A DNA stretch of 31,437 nucleotides from an uncultured Eubacteriales bacterium. Its GTDB lineage: Bacteria; Bacillota; Clostridia; Monoglobales; Monoglobaceae. The notes beneath the pieces were generated by a model. It was not told the origin of the DNA, did no database searches, and was given only the letters and a program-made list of their open reading frames with translations. A program made the translations under genes and the position numbers. Numbering within the stretch: position 1 is the first letter of the stretch; each line of letters begins with the position of its first letter. The DNA is taken from the NCBI GenBank assembly GCA_958352815.1, contig CATWQA010000024.1, positions 1-31,437 on the forward strand, read 5' to 3'. Positions 25,184 through 31,437 of this stretch are shown here, one piece after another.

Positions 25184-25307
25184 CTTGTTTTCCTCCTTCA
25201 CTTGAAGATTAATTGCTTTTCCTCCCCCTAAAATAACATGGCAAGCACAACAAAAGAACAACAAATACTGCCGATTTTATAAAAATTATTAAAAATATTT
25301 TGCATTC

Positions 25308-25336
25308 TTGAAATGCCTCAAGTTTTGTGCTATGAT
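25308..25336 (+). promoter_or_regulatory. Promoter of the two-component system
   Basis: TTGAAA (25308-25313), a 17-base spacer, then TATGAT (25331-25336); leader of about 45 bases. It lies in the 204-bp divergent region shared with the M13 gene. Confidence 0.8.
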
Positions 25337-25387
25337 ATAGCTTAAGTGAAAATTTTCCGAAAATAATATGAAGGAAAGTAAAATACA

Positions 25388-26668
25388 ATGAATGAAATGA
25401 TAAAAGCAAACGTCGCCCTGGATATACTCGGCATCATATTATCCCTGATACCGATAGCTTATATCCTCGGCGACAGACGGTACAAGCAAAAGTCAAACCG
25501 ATATTTTTTCGGCGTGGCGCTCTCCAATATTTTTATGATAGCGGGCGACCTGGCTGACTGGCTGATTAAAGATACATCCGAGCCCTATGCCAAAGTAACG
25601 CTTATTGTTTTTTCGTCGCTCTTTTATGTTGCCTCCGCCTTTGTGTTGTATTTTTTTGCACGATATATCAACGAATACCTAAAAATGGAAAGACGCCCCG
25701 AGCGGCTGTGCATGATTTTTGTCTCCGCTCTGTGCGGCATACAAATTATATTTGCTCTAATCAGCCCCTTTACCGGCTCTGTTTTCTACGTAACGGAAAG
25801 CGGCTATCAACGGGGAAATTTGTTTATCATTTCACAGCTTGTTCCGCTGTTTTGCTATGTTCTGTTTACGGTTCTGATTATAATATACAGAAGAAAATTA
25901 AGCCCTCGCGAAGTCGGTTTTTTTCTGCTGTATATCTTTGTACCCTTGGGAGGCGGAGCTGCGCAAATGCTCCTACGGGGTATCGCGGTAGTCAATATCG
26001 GCGTTGCCCTGGCTTTGCTATTTATACTTGTCAATATTCAATTTGAGCATGAAATCACAATGAAGAGGCAGGAAAAAGAATTGGCTGATCTCCGCATTGA
26101 TATTATGCTCAGCCAAATTCAGCCCCATTTTTTATACAACGTCCTAACCGGAATACGCAGCCTTTGCGAAACAGATCCCAAAAGAGCAGGTGAGTCTATC
26201 GGCGCTTTTTCAAAATTCCTGCGGAGCAACATGGACTCGCTGACAACAGGAACGCCGATTTTATTCGAGCAAGAGCTGGAGCATACCCGCAGTTATTTGC
26301 ACCTGGAAAAACAACGGTTCGGGAATAAACTGCATGTTGTATATCAAATTAACGCCGTTCATTTTTCTGTCCCATCCCTTACCTTGCAGCCGATTGCAGA
26401 AAACGCAGTTCGGCACGGAATTATGAAAAAGGAAAAGGGCGGAACAATTACCATACACTCCTATGAAGCAGAGCATGATTTCATAATAAAGGTAACAGAC
26501 GACGGGGTTGGCTTTAACGCAGATGATACAATGTCGTCAGAGCGCACACATTTGGGACTCAGTAATGTAAAAAGCAGACTTGAGGCTTTGTGCGGCGGAA
26601 CGCTGGAAATACAAAGCAGTCCCAAAGTCGGGACCACTGTTACGATTTCTATACCGAAGGAGAGATAA
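25388..26668 (+). CDS. LytS/YehU-type sensor histidine kinase with 7-TM input domain
   Basis: 426 residues. About seven hydrophobic helices fill residues 5-212, forming a membrane sensor without a large external loop. A short coiled linker (EHEITMKRQEKELADLR) leads to the His_kinase (PF06580-type) domain with LSQIQPHFLYNVLTGI, phospho-accepting His near 247. An ATPase domain follows with IAENAVRHGI (N box) and VTDDGVGF (G1), ending in a GTTVTISIP strand. It would autophosphorylate and pass phosphate to the regulator encoded one base downstream. AAGGAAAG is the ribosome site. It is divergent from the surface-peptidase operon, which may be a target. The signal is unknown. Confidence 0.92.
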   Translation: MNEMIKANVALDILGIILSLIPIAYILGDRRYKQKSNRYFFGVALSNIFMIAGDLADWLIKDTSEPYAKVTLIVFSSLFYVASAFVLYFFARYINEYLKMERRPERLCMIFVSALCGIQIIFALISPFTGSVFYVTESGYQRGNLFIISQLVPLFCYVLFTVLIIIYRRKLSPREVGFFLLYIFVPLGGGAAQMLLRGIAVVNIGVALALLFILVNIQFEHEITMKRQEKELADLRIDIMLSQIQPHFLYNVLTGIRSLCETDPKRAGESIGAFSKFLRSNMDSLTTGTPILFEQELEHTRSYLHLEKQRFGNKLHVVYQINAVHFSVPSLTLQPIAENAVRHGIMKKEKGGTITIHSYEAEHDFIIKVTDDGVGFNADDTMSSERTHLGLSNVKSRLEALCGGTLEIQSSPKVGTTVTISIPKER

Positions 26669-26669
26669 C

Positions 26670-27467
26670 ATGAAGTTTTTAGCTGTGGATGATGAAGTTC
26701 TCGCTTTAACAGACTTAAAGCATGCATTAAAGCGCATACGGCCTTCCTGTGAGATTCAAGGGTTTACGTCAGCCAAGCAGGCTCTTTCCTGCGCTGAGCA
26801 AAATAGCTTTGACGCAGCCTTTTTAGATATAGAATTGGGCTATGCCAACGGCATTCTTTTGGCAAAACAGCTCAAGGAATTGCAGCCAAAGCTGCATATT
26901 ATCTTTGTAACCGGTTATGAAAAATATGCCGTAGACGCCTTCGCAATTCATGCCACCGGTTACCTGCTCAAGCCTGTTGACGACGAGCAGTTGGAAAGGG
27001 AACTGACATTTTTGTATGGAGATAGAAAAGAGAAAAGATGCGTTATTACAACCTTTGGCGGTTTTGATGTCTTTGTAGACGGGAAGCCCCTTCAATTTAA
27101 ACGAGCGAAAGCAAAAGAAGTTCTGGCTTATCTGGTTGACAGAAAGGGATGCAGCGTAACGGCAAAAGAAATATGTGCAATCCTCTGGGAAGACGCGCCC
27201 TATGATCGAACGAAAAACAGTTATCTTCAAACAATCATTGTTGAACTGAAACGAACCTTGAAACAAGCGGGAGTTGAGAATATTTTGCAAAAATCCAGAA
27301 ACAGCCTGTCTGTGAATCCTGAGAATTTCGATTGCGATTACTATCGGTTTATGAAGGGCGATGTTGAGGCAATAAATCAATATCACGGTGATTATCTGGC
27401 ATGCTACAGCTGGGCGGAATTTACAATCGGCGCAATAGAAAGTCAGATGAAAAAATTTCTTAATTAA
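26670..27467 (+). CDS. Response regulator with OmpR/SARP-like winged-helix output domain
   Basis: 265 residues from the ATG at 26670, with GGAGAG just upstream and 1 base between it and the kinase stop. The receiver domain (1-118) has acidic D7/D8, phospho-acceptor D53 in FLDIELG, T81 and K101 in LLKPV. The output domain (125-225) looks like a Trans_reg_C winged helix: FGGFDVFVDGKPLQFKRAKA, KEVLAYLVDRKG, ICAILWEDAPYDRTKN and LKRTLKQAGV. A short helical tail of BTAD type follows. LytS-type kinases more often pair with LytTR regulators, so this output domain is unusual for the pair. No strong terminator is seen before the repeat block that follows. Confidence 0.9.
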   Translation: MKFLAVDDEVLALTDLKHALKRIRPSCEIQGFTSAKQALSCAEQNSFDAAFLDIELGYANGILLAKQLKELQPKLHIIFVTGYEKYAVDAFAIHATGYLLKPVDDEQLERELTFLYGDRKEKRCVITTFGGFDVFVDGKPLQFKRAKAKEVLAYLVDRKGCSVTAKEICAILWEDAPYDRTKNSYLQTIIVELKRTLKQAGVENILQKSRNSLSVNPENFDCDYYRFMKGDVEAINQYHGDYLACYSWAEFTIGAIESQMKKFLN

Positions 27468-27500
27468 TCTATTGTATTTTTAATCAGATCTGCGCCCTGC

Positions 27501-27628
27501 TGCGCCGCAGGTGCAGGCCTCCCGAAAAGTTGCAAGACTTTTTGGGAAAGAGGAGCGGCAGCCTGACAAGCGAAGCCGTATTTTATGTAAAGAAAATGCG
27601 GCAAGCCATAAAGGCGCTAAAATAAAAA
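27501..27628 (+). repeat. Stem-loop mosaic repeat, tandem unit 1
   Basis: A 128-bp unit: TGCGCCGCAGGTGCAGG, the H1 hairpin CCCGAAAAGTT-GCAA-GACTTTTTGGG (27521-27546), AAAGAGGAGCGGCAGCCTG, GAAGCCGTATTTTATGTAAAG and ATGCGGCAAGCCATAAAGG. It is repeated immediately in unit 2 and again, diverged, at 31.2 kb. Confidence 0.85.
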
Positions 27629-27756
27629 TGCGCCGCAGGCGCAGCAGGGCTCCCGAAAAGTCGAAGACTTTTTGGGAAAGAGGAGCGGCAGCCTGACAAG
27701 CGAAGCCGTATTTTCTGTAAAGAAAATGCGGCAAGCCATAAAGGCTTGCCGCGACG
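27629..27756 (+). repeat. Stem-loop mosaic repeat, tandem unit 2, abutting tRNA-Arg
   Basis: It is nearly identical to unit 1 over most of its length, with H1 at 27651-27677 (loop GAA). It ends in the perfect 10-bp hairpin GCGGCAAGCC/GGCTTGCCGC (27728-27752). The unit reaches exactly to the CCA end of the tRNA gene on the other strand. Confidence 0.85.
27728..27752 (-). terminator. Probable terminator of tRNA-Arg, within the repeat
   Basis: 10-bp stem with loop TTTAT on the minus strand, 4 bases past the CCA end, followed by ATTTTCTTTA. The repeat end appears to serve as the tRNA terminator. Confidence 0.7.
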
Positions 27757-27833
27757 TGGTATGCCCGACGGGATTCGAACCCGTGACCTTCAGAGTCGGA
27801 GTCTGACACTCTATCCAGCTGAGCTACGGACAC
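27757..27833 (-). tRNA. tRNA-Arg (anticodon CCG)
   Basis: 77 nt with encoded CCA. Acceptor GTGTCCG/CGGGCAT (first pair G-U), D arm GCTC...GAGT, anticodon stem TCAGA/TCTGA around the loop CTCCGAC giving anticodon CCG (codon CGG), variable AGGTC, and T arm ACGGG-TTCGAAT-CCCGT. All arms fold. A consensus-like promoter lies 13-18 bases upstream. A reading frame that spans this gene is spurious. Confidence 0.96.
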
Positions 27834-27845
27834 ATAACGAAATTA

Positions 27846-27874
27846 ATTATAACACAACTTTTTCGATTATACAA
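27846..27874 (-). promoter_or_regulatory. Promoter of tRNA-Arg
   Basis: Minus strand TTGTAT (27869-27874), a 17-base spacer, then TATAAT (27846-27851), placing the start a few bases before the mature tRNA. Confidence 0.83.
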
Positions 27875-27907
27875 TACATCTTTGAAAATTTTTTCAATTT
27901 TTTTAAG

Positions 27908-27948
27908 TTTCAAAAAGAACCCATCCCCTTATTTCGGGGGTTGGGTTC
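27908..27948 (-). terminator. Terminator of the M18 aminopeptidase gene
   Basis: On the minus strand GAACCCAA and GGGTTC arms with CCCC/GGGG (27917-27928 and 27937-27948) form a 12-bp stem with one G-U pair, followed by TTTTTG. It is 8 bases after the stop and separates this gene from the tRNA. Confidence 0.88.
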
Positions 27949-27955
27949 CCTTTGG

Positions 27956-29263
27956 TTATTCAATATTATATCTTCCTGCGCCGTCTGCGGTTATGACCGT
28001 ACTGTAAAACGCCTTTGCCGCCTCAATCATATATGCGGTGTCCTTAACCCCTGCGGTCTCATAGCTTGAGTGCATAGCAAGCTGCGCCAGACCAATATCC
28101 GCCATATTGACAGACACCTTTTCCGCAGCCAGGTTACCCAAGGTTGAGCCTCCCAAAACATCGCTCCTGTTCACATAGGATTGATACGGAATACTATTCC
28201 TGTCAAGAATTAATTTAAGCGCCGCCTCTGCCACTCCGTCTGTGGTGTACTTCTGATTAGCATTGTACTTAATAAGCACTCCGCCGTTGAGGGTCGGTCG
28301 GTTTGTAGGGTCGGATTTTTGCGGATGGTTAGGGTGAACCCCATGGCCGTTATCAGCCGACAGCATAAAGCTTGATGCCAAGGCACGCTTATAGTAACCT
28401 CTGCTGTTGCCCATCCCCTCGTTTATGCGCTCAAGAGTATCCGCCAGAAATCCCGACTTTGCCCCCTGCTTTGTACCGCTGCCCACCTCTTCATTGTCAA
28501 ACACGGAAAGTACACGGATTGCCCGGCTGTTCCCGCTGCTTAAAAAGCCTTGCAGGCAGGAGTAGGCGCACTGCAGGTCGTCAATTCTCGGGGCGGAAAA
28601 ATACTCCTCCTCCGCTCCCCAAATACAGCCTTTTCCCCTGTTGTATAAAAACAGGTCGCTGCCCAGTATACTTTCCTCTTTGACCTCTGCCGCCTCAGCA
28701 ACAAGCTTCATAAACGCCCCCTTTGTGGCGGCGCTGCCCATAAGAGGCAACAGGTCAACCTGAGGATTATAAACATATCCCTTATTGCTCTCCCCGTTCA
28801 TATGGATTGCAAGGCTGGGTATCAGCACCAGGTCACGGTCTATATTAACAAGCCGTGTTTCTATTCCATGCTCTGTAGCAACAACAACTCGCCCCGCCAC
28901 AGACAGAGGTCTGTCAAGCCAGGTGGAATAAATCATTCCGCCATACCGCTCAACATTCAGCTTTACGTAAAAACCATCCTCCATCTCTCCCTTTGGCTTT
29001 ATCTTAAAGCACGGTGAATCGGAATGGCTCGCCGTTATCATAAACCCGCTGTATTCTCTTTTGGGGACGGCAAACGCAATAACAGATGACATGTTGCGGA
29101 GCACAAAATACTTGCCGCCGGGGGTTATATCCCACTCCCTCTCCTCGGATAGCTCAACATAACCGTTGTCCCTGAGGACTTTTGAAATATTGGCTACCCC
29201 GTGATAGCAGGTCGGAGTTTCTTCTATAAATTTAATCAGTCTTTTTGTATCGTCAGCAAACAT
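27956..29263 (-). CDS. M18 family aspartyl aminopeptidase
   Basis: 435 residues from the ATG at 29261-29263, which has AAGGAGA close upstream; an earlier frame start lacks support. Family signatures in order: CYHGVANISKVL near the N-terminus, TASHSDSPCFKIKP with a metal-binding His, DNEEVGSGTKQGA with the catalytic and metal-binding glutamates, LSADNGHGVHPNHP, and the C-terminal MADIGLAQLAMHSSYETAG with a metal-binding His. The enzyme is a large cytoplasmic dodecameric zinc peptidase that removes N-terminal acidic residues. It is a single-gene unit with its own promoter and terminator. Substrate preference is taken from the family. Confidence 0.95.
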   Translation of the reverse strand: MFADDTKRLIKFIEETPTCYHGVANISKVLRDNGYVELSEEREWDITPGGKYFVLRNMSSVIAFAVPKREYSGFMITASHSDSPCFKIKPKGEMEDGFYVKLNVERYGGMIYSTWLDRPLSVAGRVVVATEHGIETRLVNIDRDLVLIPSLAIHMNGESNKGYVYNPQVDLLPLMGSAATKGAFMKLVAEAAEVKEESILGSDLFLYNRGKGCIWGAEEEYFSAPRIDDLQCAYSCLQGFLSSGNSRAIRVLSVFDNEEVGSGTKQGAKSGFLADTLERINEGMGNSRGYYKRALASSFMLSADNGHGVHPNHPQKSDPTNRPTLNGGVLIKYNANQKYTTDGVAEAALKLILDRNSIPYQSYVNRSDVLGGSTLGNLAAEKVSVNMADIGLAQLAMHSSYETAGVKDTAYMIEAAKAFYSTVITADGAGRYNIE

Positions 29264-29300
29264 AGTTTCTCCTTGGTTCACAAGAAATTTTTGTACTACC

Positions 29301-29329
29301 AATATAGCATATCTTTTCCCAAAAGTAAA
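29301..29329 (-). promoter_or_regulatory. Promoter of the M18 aminopeptidase gene
   Basis: Minus strand TTTACT (29324-29329), a 17-base spacer, then TATATT (29301-29306), about 38 bases before the ATG. Confidence 0.65.
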
Positions 29330-29361
29330 GAACTTAAATATCCGAACCCGAAACGAAGATT

Positions 29362-30507
29362 TTAATTATTCTCCGCCACGCAAGGCGAACTCTTCCGTCT
29401 TCCGCATCTCACATTCTTTTCCTTGTACATCTGCTTATCGGCAACCGCTACAAGCGTATTCAAATCCTGTCCGTCATCCGGATAGGACGCACTTCCCATA
29501 CTGAAACCCTTAAACGGTACTCCGTCGTAGACACGCATATCAAAACGCTCTATTTTTTGATGAACCAGCTGGTCAAACTTTCCGTTAATATGAAGAAAAA
29601 CAAATTCATCCCCCGATATTCTGTAAAAAGTTCCAAACGCTGAAAAAACGGTAGAGAAGCTTTTAGAAAATCTCTTTAAGTATAAATCGCCCATAACATG
29701 ACCGTAATCGTCATTTACAGATTTAAAATTATCTAAATCTATGAAAAATATGGTAAACGGCTTGCCGCCGGCAATTAAATCCCGGGCGTCTTCAAAAAAG
29801 GCCGTACGATTTTTCAGTCCGGTCAGAGCATCCAGCCTGAGCGTCCTCTCAAATTCCAGAGCATTTCTGCTCTCACGGCGAAACGAATAAAAAATTTGAT
29901 ATGTCATAAACGCGTTCGCCGCCGACACACAAAGTATAAGTATTTTTGTAGCGCTGTTGGCAAGAATCGGCATATTAAAGACGAGCAAGTAGTTCATAAG
30001 AATAAAAAACAGACACCAAGATACCCCAAACCAGAATAAAAGATTTTTGCTCTTTCGGTCTGCATTTTCCGTAATATACATAAACTTCTCAGCAACAAAC
30101 CTGAAAAAAGGACGTATTGTAAATGCATATAGCGCAGTCTGTACCGCAAATAAGTACGATTCCTTTCCCTGGGAAATAATTTCCGCAATCTGGATAGACA
30201 AGGCATAGACCAGTATTGTATATATCCAAGATGAGCACATAATAGCGATGCTGTATCGAACAGACTGACGGTATAAAATCATCAGCGGAATCAGGTATGC
30301 AACTCCGCAGAACAAGAAAATCCCATTGCCCGGAAGTATCATTTTCCCTATGAGCAAATCCAGACTCCAAATAAACAGCGCCGTAAAAACACCCAGTACA
30401 AATACAATCATAAAAGTTGAGAATCTTTTTTCAGAGCACTTGTGAAAAGTATACATATTAACGCAAAGCATCTCCAACATAACAAGTGCTAAAAATATCT
30501 TTTCCAA
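29362..30507 (-). CDS. Membrane GGDEF-domain diguanylate cyclase-like protein
   Basis: 381 residues. About seven hydrophobic helices (1-205) form the input region and a GGDEF domain follows (220-370). It has LTGLKNRTAFF, the metal-binding FFIDLDNFKSVND, the active-site variant SGDEF within YRISGDEFVF, and the late VAVADKQMYKEK. SGDEF is a tolerated variant, so cyclic di-GMP synthesis is plausible, but no RxxD inhibitory site precedes it. The start is a TTG (30505-30507) supported by GGTGAT a few bases upstream and a promoter at 30545-30573; the next ATG lacks a ribosome site. It is a single-gene unit, and no strong terminator is seen between it and the M18 gene. Confidence 0.9.
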   Translation of the reverse strand: MEKIFLALVMLEMLCVNMYTFHKCSEKRFSTFMIVFVLGVFTALFIWSLDLLIGKMILPGNGIFLFCGVAYLIPLMILYRQSVRYSIAIMCSSWIYTILVYALSIQIAEIISQGKESYLFAVQTALYAFTIRPFFRFVAEKFMYITENADRKSKNLLFWFGVSWCLFFILMNYLLVFNMPILANSATKILILCVSAANAFMTYQIFYSFRRESRNALEFERTLRLDALTGLKNRTAFFEDARDLIAGGKPFTIFFIDLDNFKSVNDDYGHVMGDLYLKRFSKSFSTVFSAFGTFYRISGDEFVFLHINGKFDQLVHQKIERFDMRVYDGVPFKGFSMGSASYPDDGQDLNTLVAVADKQMYKEKNVRCGRRKSSPCVAENN

Positions 30508-30544
30508 TTTCTATCACCCATTTGTCCAAATTATTCGTCTGTTT

Positions 30545-30573
30545 ATCATACTATATTCTATGGAAAATTTCAA
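30545..30573 (-). promoter_or_regulatory. Promoter of the GGDEF gene
   Basis: Minus strand TTGAAA (30568-30573), a 17-base spacer, then TATGAT (30545-30550). Both hexamers and the spacing are the same as in the promoter of the two-component system at 25308-25336. Confidence 0.78.
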
Positions 30574-30870
30574 GTAAAATTTTATAAAAAATACGATTTT
30601 TTAAAAAAATACCGAAGTTTCTCCTATATTTTAAGTACCTTCTATACAAGTATTAGCTCTTTAAAACAGAGCAAAGCTACTCTTTTCTGCAAGGAGCGGA
30701 CTCGATATATACTGTGCCCGACGCAGAGCAACACACTTAGATTATACCGCAACCAAAACCCAATATGGGGAATTGTGTAAAATTTATGTTGATTTGCGTA
30801 AATTTAGAAATATCGAAAAAATCTTGCTGAACACTTTGCCTTTAAAACTCCCGTCAAACCCATATTGTGA
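30574..30870. other. Non-coding stretch without recognised feature
   Basis: About 300 bp between the GGDEF promoter and the repeat cluster. Only a small hairpin (GCTCT/AGAGC near 30656-30674) and a TATAAT-like word near 30741 stand out. I see no gene or known RNA. Confidence 0.4.
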
Positions 30871-30877
30871 TGACGAA

Positions 30878-31313
30878 GCAAAGCAAACTTTGCAAATTTA
30901 AGAACAGGGTTCCCAAAAAGTCGTAAGACTTTTTGGGAATAAGGAGGAACAACGAAGCGGGTGACTGATTTTTGTGCAAACAAAAATCGGAACGGAGCGA
31001 AGTCCGTTCCGACGCAGCGGCAGCCTGTAAAGCGCAGCCGTGTTTTCTGTAAAGAAAACGCGAAATAAAAGCGCCGTAGGCGCACACTCGTGAAAAATCG
31101 TGAGATTTTTCACGAAAGAGGAGAAGCAAGGGAGCAGGTGCAGACGTTCTTTGAAAAAAGAACGTCGAAGCAAAGCGAACTTTGTATAATTAAAAACAGG
31201 GCTCCCGAAAAGTCGCAAGACTTTTTGGGATAGAGGAGCGGCAGCCTGTAAAGCGCAGCCGTGTTTTCTGTAAAGAAAACGCGGCAAGCCATAAAGGCTT
31301 GCCGCGACGTGGT
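30878..31313 (+). repeat. Cluster of at least nine stem-loop modules
   Basis: Successive hairpins: GCAAAG-CAAA-CTTTGC (30878-30893), H1 (30910-30939, loop GTAA), GATTTTTGT-GCAA-ACAAAAATC (30967-30988), CGGAACGGA/TCCGTTCCG (30988-31011), CGTGTTTTC/GAAAACGCG (31039-31062), GCGCC-GTA-GGCGC (31071-31083), an H1 variant (31088-31115, loop GTGA), GACGTTCTTT/AAAGAACGTC (31143-31166), CAAAG-CGAA-CTTTG (31171-31184), H1 (31203-31230, loop GCAA), and GCGGCAAGCC/GGCTTGCCGC (31281-31305). The last unit (31201-31313) matches the tandem units at 27.5-27.75 kb up to GACGTGGT. Reading frames through the block are not genes, and nothing coding is seen from here to the window end. Confidence 0.8.
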
Positions 31314-31437
31314 GCGAGTGTTCTTACAGGACTTGCCCGCAAATGCAGTAAAATCAAGGGTTTCCGATAGTCAATACACAGTATTAACTCTAAAATTAAA
31401 TATTTTTCTTCTCTCAAAATGCTTTGATTATAAAAAA

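Noticed and set aside
27480..27833. Open reading frame of 117 residues on the minus strand
   Set aside because: It runs through tRNA-Arg and both tandem repeat units; its sequence is only translated tRNA and hairpins.
30640..30760. A riboswitch upstream of the GGDEF gene
   Set aside because: Only a 5-bp hairpin is visible and no known aptamer core could be recognised; the region lies upstream of the predicted promoter.
31306..31345. Remnant of a second tRNA at the 31.3-kb repeat junction
   Set aside because: The minus strand ends in a CCA-like sequence, but no T loop, anticodon stem or D arm could be found.
30804..31417. Cluster of frames of 60-129 residues at the right end
   Set aside because: They repeat the same peptides (FLYRKHGCALQAAA and variants) because they translate the stem-loop modules; no start signals.

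Overview
The window is low-to-moderate GC DNA with Gram-positive signals: purine-rich Shine-Dalgarno sites, S-layer homology domains, a lipoprotein lipobox, stalk (copper amine oxidase N-terminal) domains, sporulation-type SpoIID/peptidoglycan-binding proteins and an rpsU gene. Together with a rhamnogalacturonan-acetylesterase-type secreted enzyme and a Cthe_2159-type (polygalacturonate-binding) beta-helix protein, this points to an anaerobic, probably spore-forming, plant-polysaccharide-using member of the Clostridia. A pectin-specialised gut lineage is a reasonable guess from content alone. I identify 22 protein genes and one tRNA, most on the minus strand.

Layout. 0.2-4.9 kb is a minus-strand operon: surface beta-helix protein, lipoprotein metallo-beta-lactamase hydrolase, VTC-type polyphosphate polymerase, and DUF4956 membrane protein. 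5.2-7.6 kb is a set of peptidoglycan-binding/SpoIID-like proteins that looks sporulation- or wall-related. 7.7-10.15 kb is a tight yqeG / endonuclease IV-like / Xaa-Pro peptidase operon, followed upstream by rpsU with a consensus promoter. Divergently, 10.6-12.5 kb carries asnB. 12.9-15.7 kb is a multidomain CE12-type esterase, 16.3-17.5 kb a processive family 2 glycosyltransferase, and 17.7-19.0 kb the overlapping aroQ-aroE pair. 19.2-25.2 kb encodes two large exported proteins, an IdeS-like cysteine-protease/beta-helix protein and an SLH-anchored M13 metallopeptidase. They are divergent from a LytS-type histidine kinase and its response regulator (25.4-27.5 kb). 27.7-30.5 kb has tRNA-Arg(CCG), an M18 aminopeptidase and a 7-TM diguanylate-cyclase-like protein.

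The most unusual content is between the genes. Intergenic regions at 4.9-5.1, 12.5-12.9, 15.9-16.2, 27.5-27.75 and 30.9-31.3 kb are built from a shared kit of short stem-loop modules. Between copies, stems change on both arms so that pairing is kept, and many loops are GNRA-type (GTAA, GCAA, GTGA) or CGAA. One copy has 19-bp terminal inverted repeats, two are tandem next to the tRNA, and some members have become gene terminators. This compensatory pattern suggests selection on folded RNA or on cruciform DNA, and it is the best candidate for something undescribed here.

Functional themes are cell-surface biology (S-layer anchoring, surface proteolysis, pectin-like polymer binding and deacetylation, exopolysaccharide synthesis), polyphosphate, and housekeeping (aromatic amino acids, asparagine, peptide turnover). 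Family assignments come from motif recognition by eye; no database search was run.
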